Origin: Alcaligenes pakistanensis | GTDB lineage: Bacteria > Pseudomonadota > Gammaproteobacteria > Burkholderiales > Burkholderiaceae_B | Length of the DNA stretch: 64,000 nucleotides | Assembly (NCBI RefSeq): GCF_014652815.1 | Contig: NZ_BMZN01000001.1 | Coordinates: forward strand, 562,866 to 626,865 | Reading direction: 5' to 3' | Part shown: positions 44,840-52,316 of the stretch, one piece after another | How the letters are laid out: the number at the start of each line of letters is the position of its first letter | Position numbering within the stretch: the stretch's first letter is position 1 | Made by a program: the position numbers and the translations under genes | Notes under the pieces: model-generated | Databases searched by the model: none | What the model was told of the DNA's origin: nothing | The model's input: the letters and a program-made list of their open reading frames with translations, nothing else

Positions 44840-46123
44840 ATGAATAGCATCAAGAAATCGAGCAAACTGGCGAATGTTTTATACGATATTCGGGGCCCCA
44901 TCATGGACCGGGCCAAACAGATGGAAGACGAGGGTCAACAACTGATCAAGCTAAATATCGGCAATCTGGCGGTATTCGGTTTCGACGCCCCAGAAGAAAT
45001 CCAGCTCGACATGATCCGCAACTTGCCCAACTCTTCCGGCTACTCGGACAGCAAAGGCATTTTCGCTGCCCGTAAAGCGGTCATGCACTACACCCAGGAA
45101 CAGGGTATCAAGGGCGTGACGCTGGAAGATATTTACCTGGGCAACGGTGCTTCTGAGCTGATCGCGATGGCTACCAATGCCTTGCTGGACGATGGAGATG
45201 AGCTGCTCCTGCCTATGCCAGACTATCCGCTGTGGACGGCGGTAACCAGCCTATCCGGCGGCACGCCGGTGCACTACCTGTGCGACGAAGCCAATGGCTG
45301 GATTCCTGACCTGGACGATATCCGCTCCAAGATCACTCCACGCACCAAAGGCCTGGTGGTCATTAACCCCAACAACCCCACTGGCGTACTTTATCCCGAT
45401 TCAGTCCTGCAAGCCCTGGTCGATATCGCCCGTGAATTCAATCTGGTGTTGCTCGCGGACGAAGTCTACGACAAGGTTTTGTTCGACGACATGAAGCACA
45501 CCGCCATGGGTAGCCTATCTACCGATGTGCTGACCCTGACCTTCAATTCCCTGTCCAAGAGCTATCGCGCCTGCGGTTACCGGGCTGGCTGGCTGGTCAT
45601 TTCGGGCGATAAAAAAGCCGGAGCCGATTACATCGAAGGCTTGAGCATGTTGGCCAATATGAAGCTGTGCGCCAACGTGCCCGGCCAATGGGCCATTCAG
45701 ACCGCCTTAGGTGGCTATCAAAGCATCAATGATCTGGTCTGCGAAGGTGGACGCCTGCGTCGTCAGCGTGATCTGGCTTACGAGTTGATCACCGCGATTC
45801 CAGGAGTCAGCTGCGTCATGCCACATGCCGCGCTATATATGTTCCCGCGCCTGGACCCCGAAATCTATCCCATCAAGGACGACCGCCAATTCTTCCTGCA
45901 ACTGCTGGAAGCCACACGCGTCATGCTGGTTCAGGGCACAGGCTTTAACTGGCCTCACCCGGATCACTTCCGCATGGTGTTCCTACCTCATGAACCGGAT
46001 TTGCGCGAAGCCATCAACCGCATGGCTAAGTTCTTGAAAGACTATCGCATCAAGCACGGCACAGAGCGGCCTGAATTTGCCCAAGCGCCGATCCCTACAA
46101 TAGACAGTACGCCAGCCGAATAA
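44840..46123 (+). CDS. alaA: Alanine-synthesising aminotransferase (AlaA)
   Basis: A 427-residue class I aminotransferase that makes alanine from pyruvate and glutamate. It aligns closely with E. coli AlaA from memory (SSKLANVLYDIRGP, YLGNGASELI, NPNNPTG at 176-182, PLP Lys240 in NSLSKSYRACGYRAGW). It carries about 20 extra C-terminal residues. A strong terminator follows. Confidence 0.93.
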   Translation: MNSIKKSSKLANVLYDIRGPIMDRAKQMEDEGQQLIKLNIGNLAVFGFDAPEEIQLDMIRNLPNSSGYSDSKGIFAARKAVMHYTQEQGIKGVTLEDIYLGNGASELIAMATNALLDDGDELLLPMPDYPLWTAVTSLSGGTPVHYLCDEANGWIPDLDDIRSKITPRTKGLVVINPNNPTGVLYPDSVLQALVDIAREFNLVLLADEVYDKVLFDDMKHTAMGSLSTDVLTLTFNSLSKSYRACGYRAGWLVISGDKKAGADYIEGLSMLANMKLCANVPGQWAIQTALGGYQSINDLVCEGGRLRRQRDLAYELITAIPGVSCVMPHAALYMFPRLDPEIYPIKDDRQFFLQLLEATRVMLVQGTGFNWPHPDHFRMVFLPHEPDLREAINRMAKFLKDYRIKHGTERPEFAQAPIPTIDSTPAE

Positions 46124-46144
46124 ACAGCGGCTGACGACGTGGTA

Positions 46145-46176
46145 AAAACCAGGGACTAATCATCCCTGGTTTTTTT
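46145..46176 (+). terminator. Rho-independent terminator of alaA
   Basis: Perfect stem AAAACCAGGGA (46145-46155) / TCCCTGGTTTT (46163-46173) with loop CTAATCA, continuing into a T run. Confidence 0.95.
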
Positions 46177-46268
46177 ATGCTTGATCAGGTTTTACATTTC
46201 GTCCAAACAGCCAAGTGCTGGGTGGCATATTCCTGGGTAGCTTGGCAGACAGTCGCGGCCCGGCCCTA

Positions 46269-46862
46269 TCAATCCTGGTCTGACTCAACTTTCGGCAAGG
46301 CCGCTAAAACGGCGGCCTGCATTGTTTGAGAAAATGCTGTATCGCCCACGGCCCGGCTGATCATGCCAGTACCCAGCATCGCGGCAAACAGCAGCATGAC
46401 ATGCTCCTCGGATTGCTCGGCACCGGCTTGCAGGGCGACTGTACGAAACTGATCAAACAAAGTCTCCACTCCTTCGCTGTAAATCGCAGTGGCGGGCGCA
46501 TCCGAGGGCAAGCTACTGCTCAGCGACGAAAAGGCCAGAATCGGGCAACTTTGAGTCTGGGGGCGATGTTTGAAATAACGCCGCATCAAAGCTTGCAAGC
46601 CTTGTGCAGCATCATCTGCATAACGCTGGCTCATCCGCTCCCAGGACTCGGAGGACTGCGTAAAGGCAAAGCGGGAAGCCTCGTCAATCAGGGCTTCTTT
46701 CGAGGAAAACTGCTTATAAAAAGCCCCTGCTGTCAGGCCTGCATCCTGCATGATGTCCCCGATCGAGACCCCTTCCACTCCATGTTTACGAAACAGGCGG
46801 CACGCTGTTTCCAGCACCCGCTCGCGGTTGCGCTGCGCCTGTTCACGTGAGACACGCCCCAT
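46269..46862 (-). CDS. TetR-family regulator
   Basis: A 197-residue regulator with the HTH at about 14-55 (RVLETACRLFRKHGVEGVSIGDIMQDAGLTAGAFYKQF) and a TetR_C-type ligand domain. It directly abuts the stop of the MaoC gene, and both follow an AT-rich region with two overlapping palindromes. The inducer may be an acyl-CoA or fatty acid given the partner, but this is a guess. Confidence 0.86.
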   Translation of the reverse strand: MGRVSREQAQRNRERVLETACRLFRKHGVEGVSIGDIMQDAGLTAGAFYKQFSSKEALIDEASRFAFTQSSESWERMSQRYADDAAQGLQALMRRYFKHRPQTQSCPILAFSSLSSSLPSDAPATAIYSEGVETLFDQFRTVALQAGAEQSEEHVMLLFAAMLGTGMISRAVGDTAFSQTMQAAVLAALPKVESDQD

Positions 46863-47318
46863 TCAAGCCCCCGGACGACGAAAAGCAATCAGCTTGGCCG
46901 TCAAACGCTGGCACAGCTCATTGTGCTGATTCAAGGTGTGAGACTCCACCGTCACAATCCCCCGATCTGTCTTGGAGCGGGAGGGCTGAATACCGATGAT
47001 TTTGCTGACCACATGCAAGACATCATCGGGACGGGTTGGACGTGGCCATTCAATCTGCCCACCCGCACCGATAATGCCTTGGCTAAATACCAGGCTGTCC
47101 ACCAAGAGCTTCATCGTGATGGCCGCTGTATGCCAGCCACTGGCCGCCAAGCCCTGAAAAAACGTGTCTTTGGCGGCTTCCGCATCCAGATGAAACGGCT
47201 GTGGATCAAATTGGCGGGCAAAGCTGACAATCTGCGCTTCGTCCATGGCATGTTCTGCGCTGCGAAACTCCATTCCCAAGGCCAGATCATCAAGATAGAC
47301 AGGTGCCGTCATGCTCAT
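46863..47318 (-). CDS. MaoC-family (R)-specific enoyl-CoA hydratase-like protein
   Basis: A 151-residue hot-dog protein. The hydratase catalytic pair is visible as Asp38 and His43 in FDPQPFHLD, and GIIGAGGQIEWPRPTRPDDVLHV is the family's second half. Likely substrates are enoyl-CoA or related thioesters. It is the first gene of an operon with the TetR regulator, so its level is probably under TetR autoregulation. Confidence 0.88.
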   Translation of the reverse strand: MSMTAPVYLDDLALGMEFRSAEHAMDEAQIVSFARQFDPQPFHLDAEAAKDTFFQGLAASGWHTAAITMKLLVDSLVFSQGIIGAGGQIEWPRPTRPDDVLHVVSKIIGIQPSRSKTDRGIVTVESHTLNQHNELCQRLTAKLIAFRRPGA

Positions 47319-47844
47319 TCGAACGCTCTCCAGAAAGTGGGTAAGTGCCGCTTACTGCTCGCACAAATAGATTACTGATAGCAGCTATCCTTGCACAGCT
47401 CATTGTGGAAATCAAGAATAGATTATGATCAAACTCTATTTTAAAAATAGCAAAAAACCTGCTTCTACTGCCCTAATGACAAGACTCCGGCCCATCCAAA
47501 AGCACCTAGAGGCAAAGCTGCAAACCACACTTTTATTCCTTTAACGCAGCATAAGAACCAACGGCGTGTTCGCTGACCCAAGTCTCTTCACAAGACTGAA
47601 CAATGCGCCTTTATGGCGACATACAGGCTTAAAACCCAACACGCTGGTTTCCCGCTCCCAGCTTGCTGACTACAATGACATTCTTGCGGTTTTTGCCCGG
47701 AGACTACGGTGTCTTGCACCCACTCCCTGGCTTGGCAATTCCATCCCCTACCCTGCTGTGAGGCTCTGGCTGCGTTCATCAAACAACGCCTTTGCACCTG
47801 CTTCAAGCATGGCTCACCCATTGATTAAGAGGAGGCCCTACACC
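47319..47844. other. Intergenic region between maoC and the ABC-F leader
   Basis: No convincing gene. The left part carries the TetR-type palindromes (47417-47450). TACAAT (47671-47676) is a possible -10 for the rightward transcript but lacks a clear -35. A 118-codon plus-strand frame beginning at 47566 is real only in its last 25 codons, which form the leader ORF described separately. Confidence 0.45.
47417..47450. promoter_or_regulatory. Two overlapping palindromes, TetR operator candidates
   Basis: A 24 bp dyad AATAGA-N3-TGATCA-N3-TCTATT (47417-47440; 10 of 12 base pairs symmetric) overlaps a perfect CTATTTT-A-AAAATAG (47436-47450). Both lie about 100-130 bp ahead of the maoC start and resemble TetR-family operators. 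Confidence 0.5.
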
Positions 47845-47922
47845 ATGTGCAAATTCATTTATGCACTCTTCTTTGGTATAGAGAACAGCTCAAGTTTTCG
47901 ATTTCGCAGCGCGATAATCTAG
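47845..47922 (+). CDS. 25-residue leader peptide upstream of the ABC-F gene
   Basis: A short ORF starting MCKFIYALFFGIENS and ending ...RSAII. AAGAGGAGG (47827-47835) lies 9 nt before the ATG, the best Shine-Dalgarno sequence of this whole region and far better than that of the ABC-F gene. Codons 15-18 contain RNA segment 1 of the attenuator. A ribosome halted at about codons 9-12 would cover that segment. The aromatic, hydrophobic start resembles drug-dependent stalling peptides in style only. Confidence 0.65.
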   Translation: MCKFIYALFFGIENSSSFRFRSAII

Positions 47923-48031
47923 ACTTGAGCGAAGCAACAACTTACTGAACGACTTCCCTCAGGCCTCAAGAATTATCGTCAGCTTCTATTGACGAGGATG
48001 CGCTATATCCGCGCAACCAAGAAACTTGAGC
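47888..48031 (+). promoter_or_regulatory. Putative translation attenuator of the ABC-F gene
   Basis: Four segments: 1 GCTCAAGTTT (47888-47897), 2 AGACTTGAGC (47921-47930), 3 CTCAAG (47965-47970), 4 AAACTTGAGC (48022-48031). Pairings 1:2 (10 pairs, one G-U) and 3:4 (6 pairs) hide the ABC-F ribosome site, and 2:3 (6 pairs) frees it. Segment 1 is also perfectly complementary to segment 4 over 10 bases. This reproduces the erm-type scheme of leader-peptide control. The structure is deduced by eye and was not folded computationally. Confidence 0.65.
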
Positions 48032-48036
48032 ATGTC

Positions 48037-49779
48037 ATGAGTACATTACTATCGGTCCACTCCCTTTCTTACGAAACCCTGTCCGGCCCTTTATTCAAAG
48101 AAATAGCCTTCACGATTAAAGCCGGGGATAGAGTGGGGCTTATTGGCCACAACGGTTGTGGCAAAAGCACCTTAATCAGCCTGCTTTGCGGCGAACTTAC
48201 GCCTAAAGAAGGCAGCATCTCACTATCCAAGCACTGCATTCTGGCGCGTGTTGAACAATACCTGTCAGCGGATCTGCACGCCTTAAGCTTGCTGAGTGCC
48301 GTGCTGGCAGCCCTACCTACCGATCAGCAAAGCACGGACGCCTGGCGTGCTGAAACGCTGCTATCTGGAATGGGCTTCCAAGAACAGGACTGGCGCACCC
48401 CAATTAGTGCCTTGAGTGGTGGGCAGTACACTCGCCTGCTGTTGGCTCGGGCACTGATTACCCAGCCTGACCTGCTTTTGCTGGATGAACCCAGCAACCA
48501 CTTGGACTTGCCTTCTTTACTGTGGCTGGAGGGCTTTCTGGCAAGCTGGCGCGGCACCTTTGTACTGGTCTCCCACGACCAACGCTTGCTGGACCAAGTC
48601 ACCAACAGCACCATTATTCTGCGCGATCATACGTTGTCCTTTTTCTCGCTACCTTGCTCGGCCGCGCGTGAAGAACTGCTGAACCGGGACGAGGCAGATT
48701 ATCGTCGACGTCAAGGAGAGCAAAAGGAAATTGATCGCATAGAACAAAGTGCAAAGCGCCTGGCACTCTGGGGGCAGGTCTATGACAACGAGACCTTTTC
48801 CCGCAAAGCCCAAAGTATGGAAAAGCGGCTGTCTAAACTGCGCGACAGCCAAACCGATCTGACGCAAGGCACTCCCTGGAGCTTGCAATTGCATGGTCTG
48901 GAGATGAAAGCCGATCGTCTGCTGGATATTATGGACATGGCCGTCAGCCCGGCAGAGGGCCTGCCCGCTCTTTTCCAGGTCAGTGGCCTGCAAGTGCGTA
49001 GCGGTGATCGCATTGGATTAGTGGGGCGCAATGGTTGCGGCAAGTCCTCTTTGCTGCGCCAGATATGGCGGAACTGGAAATCCGACACTGACACTGTCGG
49101 ATTGAAATTCCACTCGCAAGGCAAAGTGGGTTACTACGACCAGGACCAACAAGAGCTAGATGGCACCAGGACCTTGCTGCATGCCCTGCAGGACTTTTCT
49201 TCTCTGCCTGATGACGCCAGAAAAATGGCCTTGATCAGCGCTGGCTTTCCGTACTTGCGGCACGCGCAGCAGGTAGACAGCCTAAGTGGTGGGGAACGGG
49301 CTAGGCTGATGTTTATAGCCCTGTCTCTAGCCCAGTATCACCTGCTGTTTCTGGATGAGCCTACCAATCACCTGGATCTGGAAGGCAAAGAAGAGCTGGC
49401 AGAAGAACTGTACCAATTCAAAGGCGGTTTTATCCTGGTGACACACGACCGGGAACTGCTGGAGAAAAGCTGCAATCGCTTCTGGCTGGTGGATGACAGG
49501 GCACTGACTGAAATGCAGGATTTGACGCAGCTCTATGCATCGTTTACTCCGTCAGAGCATCCAAAGGAAGCGGTACTCTCTTTGGACAAGGACATGATCG
49601 CCCAGAGCACTAATCCAGCGGCCCCCACTAACGATGAGCTCTTGCTGGAGAAACTCATCGAGCTGGAAAGTAGATTGAACGCTGACTTGGCACGCAAACC
49701 CAGGCATCAAAAAATCGCCCTGCAAGCGAGCTGGCAAGAGGAGATTCACACTCTACGCCAAATATTAGGACTGACTTGA
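48037..49779 (+). CDS. ABC-F family ATPase (possible ribosome-protection or translation factor)
   Basis: A 580-residue soluble protein with two ABC domains and no membrane spans. Walker A GHNGCGKST (37-45) and GRNGCGKSS (330-338), signatures LSGGQ (126-130) and LSGGE (416-420), and DEPSNHLD / DEPTNHLD (150, 440). The inter-domain linker is highly charged (about 212-275) and a C-terminal extension is present. ABC-F proteins bind the ribosomal E site; some give resistance to ribosome-targeting drugs. The ATG at 48037 follows a weak TTGAG site. A TTG 16 codons earlier is less likely. The attenuator-like leader suggests drug-inducible expression. Confidence 0.88.
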   Translation: MSTLLSVHSLSYETLSGPLFKEIAFTIKAGDRVGLIGHNGCGKSTLISLLCGELTPKEGSISLSKHCILARVEQYLSADLHALSLLSAVLAALPTDQQSTDAWRAETLLSGMGFQEQDWRTPISALSGGQYTRLLLARALITQPDLLLLDEPSNHLDLPSLLWLEGFLASWRGTFVLVSHDQRLLDQVTNSTIILRDHTLSFFSLPCSAAREELLNRDEADYRRRQGEQKEIDRIEQSAKRLALWGQVYDNETFSRKAQSMEKRLSKLRDSQTDLTQGTPWSLQLHGLEMKADRLLDIMDMAVSPAEGLPALFQVSGLQVRSGDRIGLVGRNGCGKSSLLRQIWRNWKSDTDTVGLKFHSQGKVGYYDQDQQELDGTRTLLHALQDFSSLPDDARKMALISAGFPYLRHAQQVDSLSGGERARLMFIALSLAQYHLLFLDEPTNHLDLEGKEELAEELYQFKGGFILVTHDRELLEKSCNRFWLVDDRALTEMQDLTQLYASFTPSEHPKEAVLSLDKDMIAQSTNPAAPTNDELLLEKLIELESRLNADLARKPRHQKIALQASWQEEIHTLRQILGLT

Positions 49780-49828
49780 TCCTGCGCGAATGCAGTCCCT
49801 GAACCGCGCTCGGGTCTCTTCATAAAGC

Positions 49829-49870
49829 CCAGCCCTCAGCTTGCAAAATAAGGTGCAGGCTGAGGGCTGG
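49829..49870. terminator. Long hairpin between ABC-F and GNAT genes
   Basis: Perfect stem CCAGCCCTCAGC (49829-49840) / GCTGAGGGCTGG (49859-49870), extendable inward by a TGCA pairing. It lacks a T run on either strand. It sits between two convergent genes and probably marks both transcript ends. Confidence 0.6.
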
Positions 49871-49886
49871 CACCGGCCGCATCATC

Positions 49887-50390
49887 TTAATCAGCAAGAC
49901 GTAAAACAAGTGTGTGCGACATCAGTGTTGAGCCTTCGCGCAAGGGTTCCCCTTCCCCATTCGGGGAAAAACCATAACGTTTATAAAGCCGAATCGCTGG
50001 TTCATTGGTATCTGTCACGCCGAGACGGACACGCTTAGCCGATCTGCTTTCTGCCCACTTAACAGTCGCCTCCAGCAAGGCGTAACCCGCACGCAAACCT
50101 CGCGCAGAAGGCGCCACCCACATTTGGTAAATATCCGCTGTACCGGACTCCGCGGCAGACAACTGGCACCAGATCAGCCCGCAAGCCTGCCCCTCTTTTT
50201 CTGCTAATAACACGAAGTCCGTGTCCGAGAGGGAAGCCGCTTGAACCCGCTCCATCCAGAAGTGATCTGCATGGGCAGCCTCCAGCTCGTAAGTGCTGCC
50301 AAAAGCATCGGGGGAATCGCGCAACGCGCTTAAGCGCAGCGCTTGATACGTGCGCCACTCATGCGCCTGAACTGGGCGTACAGAGATCAC
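49887..50390 (-). CDS. GNAT-family N-acetyltransferase
   Basis: A 167-residue acetyltransferase. The acetyl-CoA-binding region is IYQMWVAPSARGLRAGYALLEA (motif A, R/Q-x-x-G-x-A form GLRAGYA), followed by LGVTDTNEPAIRLYKRYGF (motif B). The substrate is unknown. I chose the GTG at 50390, which has AAGGA six bases upstream, over a TTG seven codons earlier. Confidence 0.85.
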   Translation of the reverse strand: MISVRPVQAHEWRTYQALRLSALRDSPDAFGSTYELEAAHADHFWMERVQAASLSDTDFVLLAEKEGQACGLIWCQLSAAESGTADIYQMWVAPSARGLRAGYALLEATVKWAESRSAKRVRLGVTDTNEPAIRLYKRYGFSPNGEGEPLREGSTLMSHTLVLRLAD

Positions 50391-50466
50391 AACAGATCCT
50401 TTATTGTGCAAGTAGAGTGAGCCTACTGTGTCGAGAATTTAATCACAAAGACACGCCAAGTTTCCA

Positions 50467-50958
50467 TCAAGGCCGTACCGCTGTCACCTCCAACTCAACC
50501 AACCAGCCCGGATTAACCAAGGCATTCACAACCATGGCCGAGCGAACCGGCAAGTTGGGCTGCTCTTTAGTACCGAAAAACTTAGAATAGCCCGTCATGA
50601 AACCCGCAAAATCCACTTTCCCATTGTCTGGAGCGACTAAGAAAGCCTGCATTTTGATAATGTCTCCGACCGACATGCCCATGCCCTCTAGCTGGTTTTT
50701 GATCTGCGCCATGACGGATTCAGTTTGCTGCTCCATCGTGCCATAGGCTGCAGTGCTACTGGCGTCTGCCGATTTGTCACGTACAGCAGGAACCGTGCCG
50801 CTTAAGTAGACGGTAGTTTTACCTGCAGGCACTTCCACCGCCGTCAGAATCGGAAAATCTGAATTAGGAATAGGATGGCGCTTCACATCCTGCGCCAGCG
50901 CCGGAGCGGCAAGGCTGCTGACCAACGCAGCAGAGGCAAGCATCTTTACGACATTCAT
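50467..50958 (-). CDS. Exported RidA/YjgF-family protein
   Basis: A 163-residue protein with a clear signal peptide (cut after ALA, residue 22), then a RidA-fold domain. LPVRSAMVVNALVNPGWLVELEVTAV contains the conserved Arg and Glu of the imine/enamine deaminase site. Classical RidA is cytoplasmic and lacks a signal peptide, so this is one of the periplasmic YjgF-like proteins of unknown role. It is transcribed alone. Confidence 0.85.
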   Translation of the reverse strand: MNVVKMLASAALVSSLAAPALAQDVKRHPIPNSDFPILTAVEVPAGKTTVYLSGTVPAVRDKSADASSTAAYGTMEQQTESVMAQIKNQLEGMGMSVGDIIKMQAFLVAPDNGKVDFAGFMTGYSKFFGTKEQPNLPVRSAMVVNALVNPGWLVELEVTAVRP

Positions 50959-51113
50959 AGGTTTCTCCTGATTGAAGGTTAAAAAACCAAGACTTCATTA
51001 AGTACGAGCTCTTCCCAAAGCCTATTTAATTTCAGAAACCCGCTTCAAAGTTCAAGCAGTTATCTTTTGATTCAAAAAACTTGGCGGCACCAAGCCGACA
51101 GCAGCCGGTATTA

Positions 51114-51428
51114 TCAGGAAGAAAGCTTCATCAAGAGCAGGCCGCTGACAATCAAAACTGCCGCCAGAATGCGCATAGGGCTGGCCACCTCGCCCAACAC
51201 CACAATGCCAACCACAAAAGCACCCACCGCTCCGATTCCCGTCCAGATCGTATAGGCCGTACCCAACGGAAGGGACTTCATAGAAACAGACAGCAGCACA
51301 AAACTGGCAATCGTGGCTGCAATGGTGATGACGGAATAGCCTAAACGAGTAAACCCGTCCGACTGCTTCATGGTGAATGCCCAAACAATTTCCAGCAAAC
51401 CCGCAATACCTAAATAAACCCAGGCCAC
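51114..51428 (-). CDS. gdx: Guanidinium exporter Gdx (SugE-type SMR transporter)
   Basis: A 104-residue small multidrug resistance protein with four spans and the essential Glu13 (GLLEIVWAFTMKQSDGF). MKSLPLGTAYTIWTGIGAVGA is the Gdx/SugE signature rather than that of EmrE. These dual-topology dimers exchange guanidinium for two protons. The start is a GTG (51428) with AAGGGGG four bases upstream. A guanidine-II riboswitch precedes it, which supports the substrate. Confidence 0.93.
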   Translation of the reverse strand: MAWVYLGIAGLLEIVWAFTMKQSDGFTRLGYSVITIAATIASFVLLSVSMKSLPLGTAYTIWTGIGAVGAFVVGIVVLGEVASPMRILAAVLIVSGLLLMKLSS

Positions 51429-51450
51429 ACGGCCCCCTTATCAAAAAGAG

Positions 51451-51496
51451 CCGGGTCGTCCCGGACGAAAAAAGTCTGATGGCAGAGGTCGTCCTC
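51451..51496 (-). ncRNA. Guanidine-II (mini-ykkC) riboswitch
   Basis: On the minus strand two hairpins with ACGA loops: GAGG-ACGA-CCTC (51496 to 51485) and CCGGG-ACGA-CCCGG (51464 to 51451), joined by a 20 nt linker. Both contain GGACGACC, matching the class consensus of two ACGR-loop stems. The second hairpin ends 22 nt ahead of the gdx start and close to its AAGGGGG ribosome site, consistent with control of translation by guanidine. Confidence 0.88.
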
Positions 51497-51589
51497 ACCA
51501 CAAAATGATACTTCACCCCTTAACCTTACGGCTGACTGTCTGAGCCAAACACCCTCAGATGCCGGGACTGAACCAGACAGGAGCACGGC

Positions 51590-52207
51590 TTAGTTCAAGG
51601 GGCGCAGCAGCAATAAGGCGCACAGGGCCAACATGAAGACCGCAATGCAGCCATCCAGCACACGCCAGGCCAGAGGCTGACGAAAGACAGGCTGCAGGAG
51701 CCGGGCACCAAAACCCAAAGCCAGGAACCAGCAGACACTGGCGGCACAAGCACCGAAGGCAAAGACCCACTGCAACCGCCCCGGATAAGGAGTGGACAGG
51801 CTACCCAGAAGCACCATTGTGTCCAGGTAGACGTGGGGATTCAAAAAAGTAAAAGCCAAACAGGCCAGCAAAATACGGCGACGACTACCCTCATTCCCCT
51901 GCCCCGCCATCAACCCCCCAGTTCCCTTCCAGGCGCGTTGCGCGGCCTGCAAGCCATACCAGGCAAGAAATGCAGCCCCACCAAAACGCAGCACTTGCAA
52001 CAGATCAGGCCATTCATGCACCAAAGTACCAATACCTGCCACGCCGCTCAAAATCAGCACGATGTCGCCCAGCGCACATATCCCTACTACCAGGCCCACG
52101 TGGCTGCGTTGCAGGCCTTGACGCAATACAAAGGCATTTTGCGTGCCTATGGCCATGATGAGGCCCGCCCCCGTCAGAAAGCCCGTAGCGGCAACGGAAA
52201 ACAGCAT
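51590..52207 (-). CDS. argO: LysE/ArgO-family amino acid exporter
   Basis: A 205-residue protein with about six spans. It starts MLFSVAATGFLTGAGLIMAIGTQNAFVLRQGL, whose GxQNAFVLRQG segment is diagnostic of LysE/ArgO, exporters of lysine and arginine. It is divergent from an ArgP-like regulator, the standard pairing, so induction by intracellular basic amino acids is expected. The choice between arginine and lysine cannot be made from sequence alone. Confidence 0.88.
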   Translation of the reverse strand: MLFSVAATGFLTGAGLIMAIGTQNAFVLRQGLQRSHVGLVVGICALGDIVLILSGVAGIGTLVHEWPDLLQVLRFGGAAFLAWYGLQAAQRAWKGTGGLMAGQGNEGSRRRILLACLAFTFLNPHVYLDTMVLLGSLSTPYPGRLQWVFAFGACAASVCWFLALGFGARLLQPVFRQPLAWRVLDGCIAVFMLALCALLLLRPLN

Positions 52208-52259
52208 GAGATCTATCCACAGAACTTGAAAACTGCGCTATGGTGCTGTCATTTATGTT

Positions 52260-52304
52260 TTAAGAAAAGCTAATTTTTCTTTACTAGATTAAGAAAAACT
52301 AATT
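52260..52304. promoter_or_regulatory. Direct repeats in the argO-argP intergenic region
   Basis: TTAAGAAAAGCTAATT (52260-52275) and TTAAGAAAAACTAATT (52289-52304) differ at one position and start 29 bp apart. The first is part of an inverted repeat AGAAAA-GCTAAT-TTTTCT (52263-52280). They are probable ArgP-binding sites controlling both genes. Confidence 0.6.
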
Positions 52305-52316
52305 CAAGGTTTAGGT

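Noticed and set aside
47566-47922. 118-codon plus-strand ORF ahead of the ABC-F gene
   Set aside because: The first 93 codons have no ribosome site or features. Only the internal start at 47845, with a strong Shine-Dalgarno sequence, is kept, as a 25-codon leader.
51052-51516. 154-codon minus-strand ORF over gdx in another frame
   Set aside because: gdx (51114-51428) is unambiguous, and the longer frame crosses the riboswitch.
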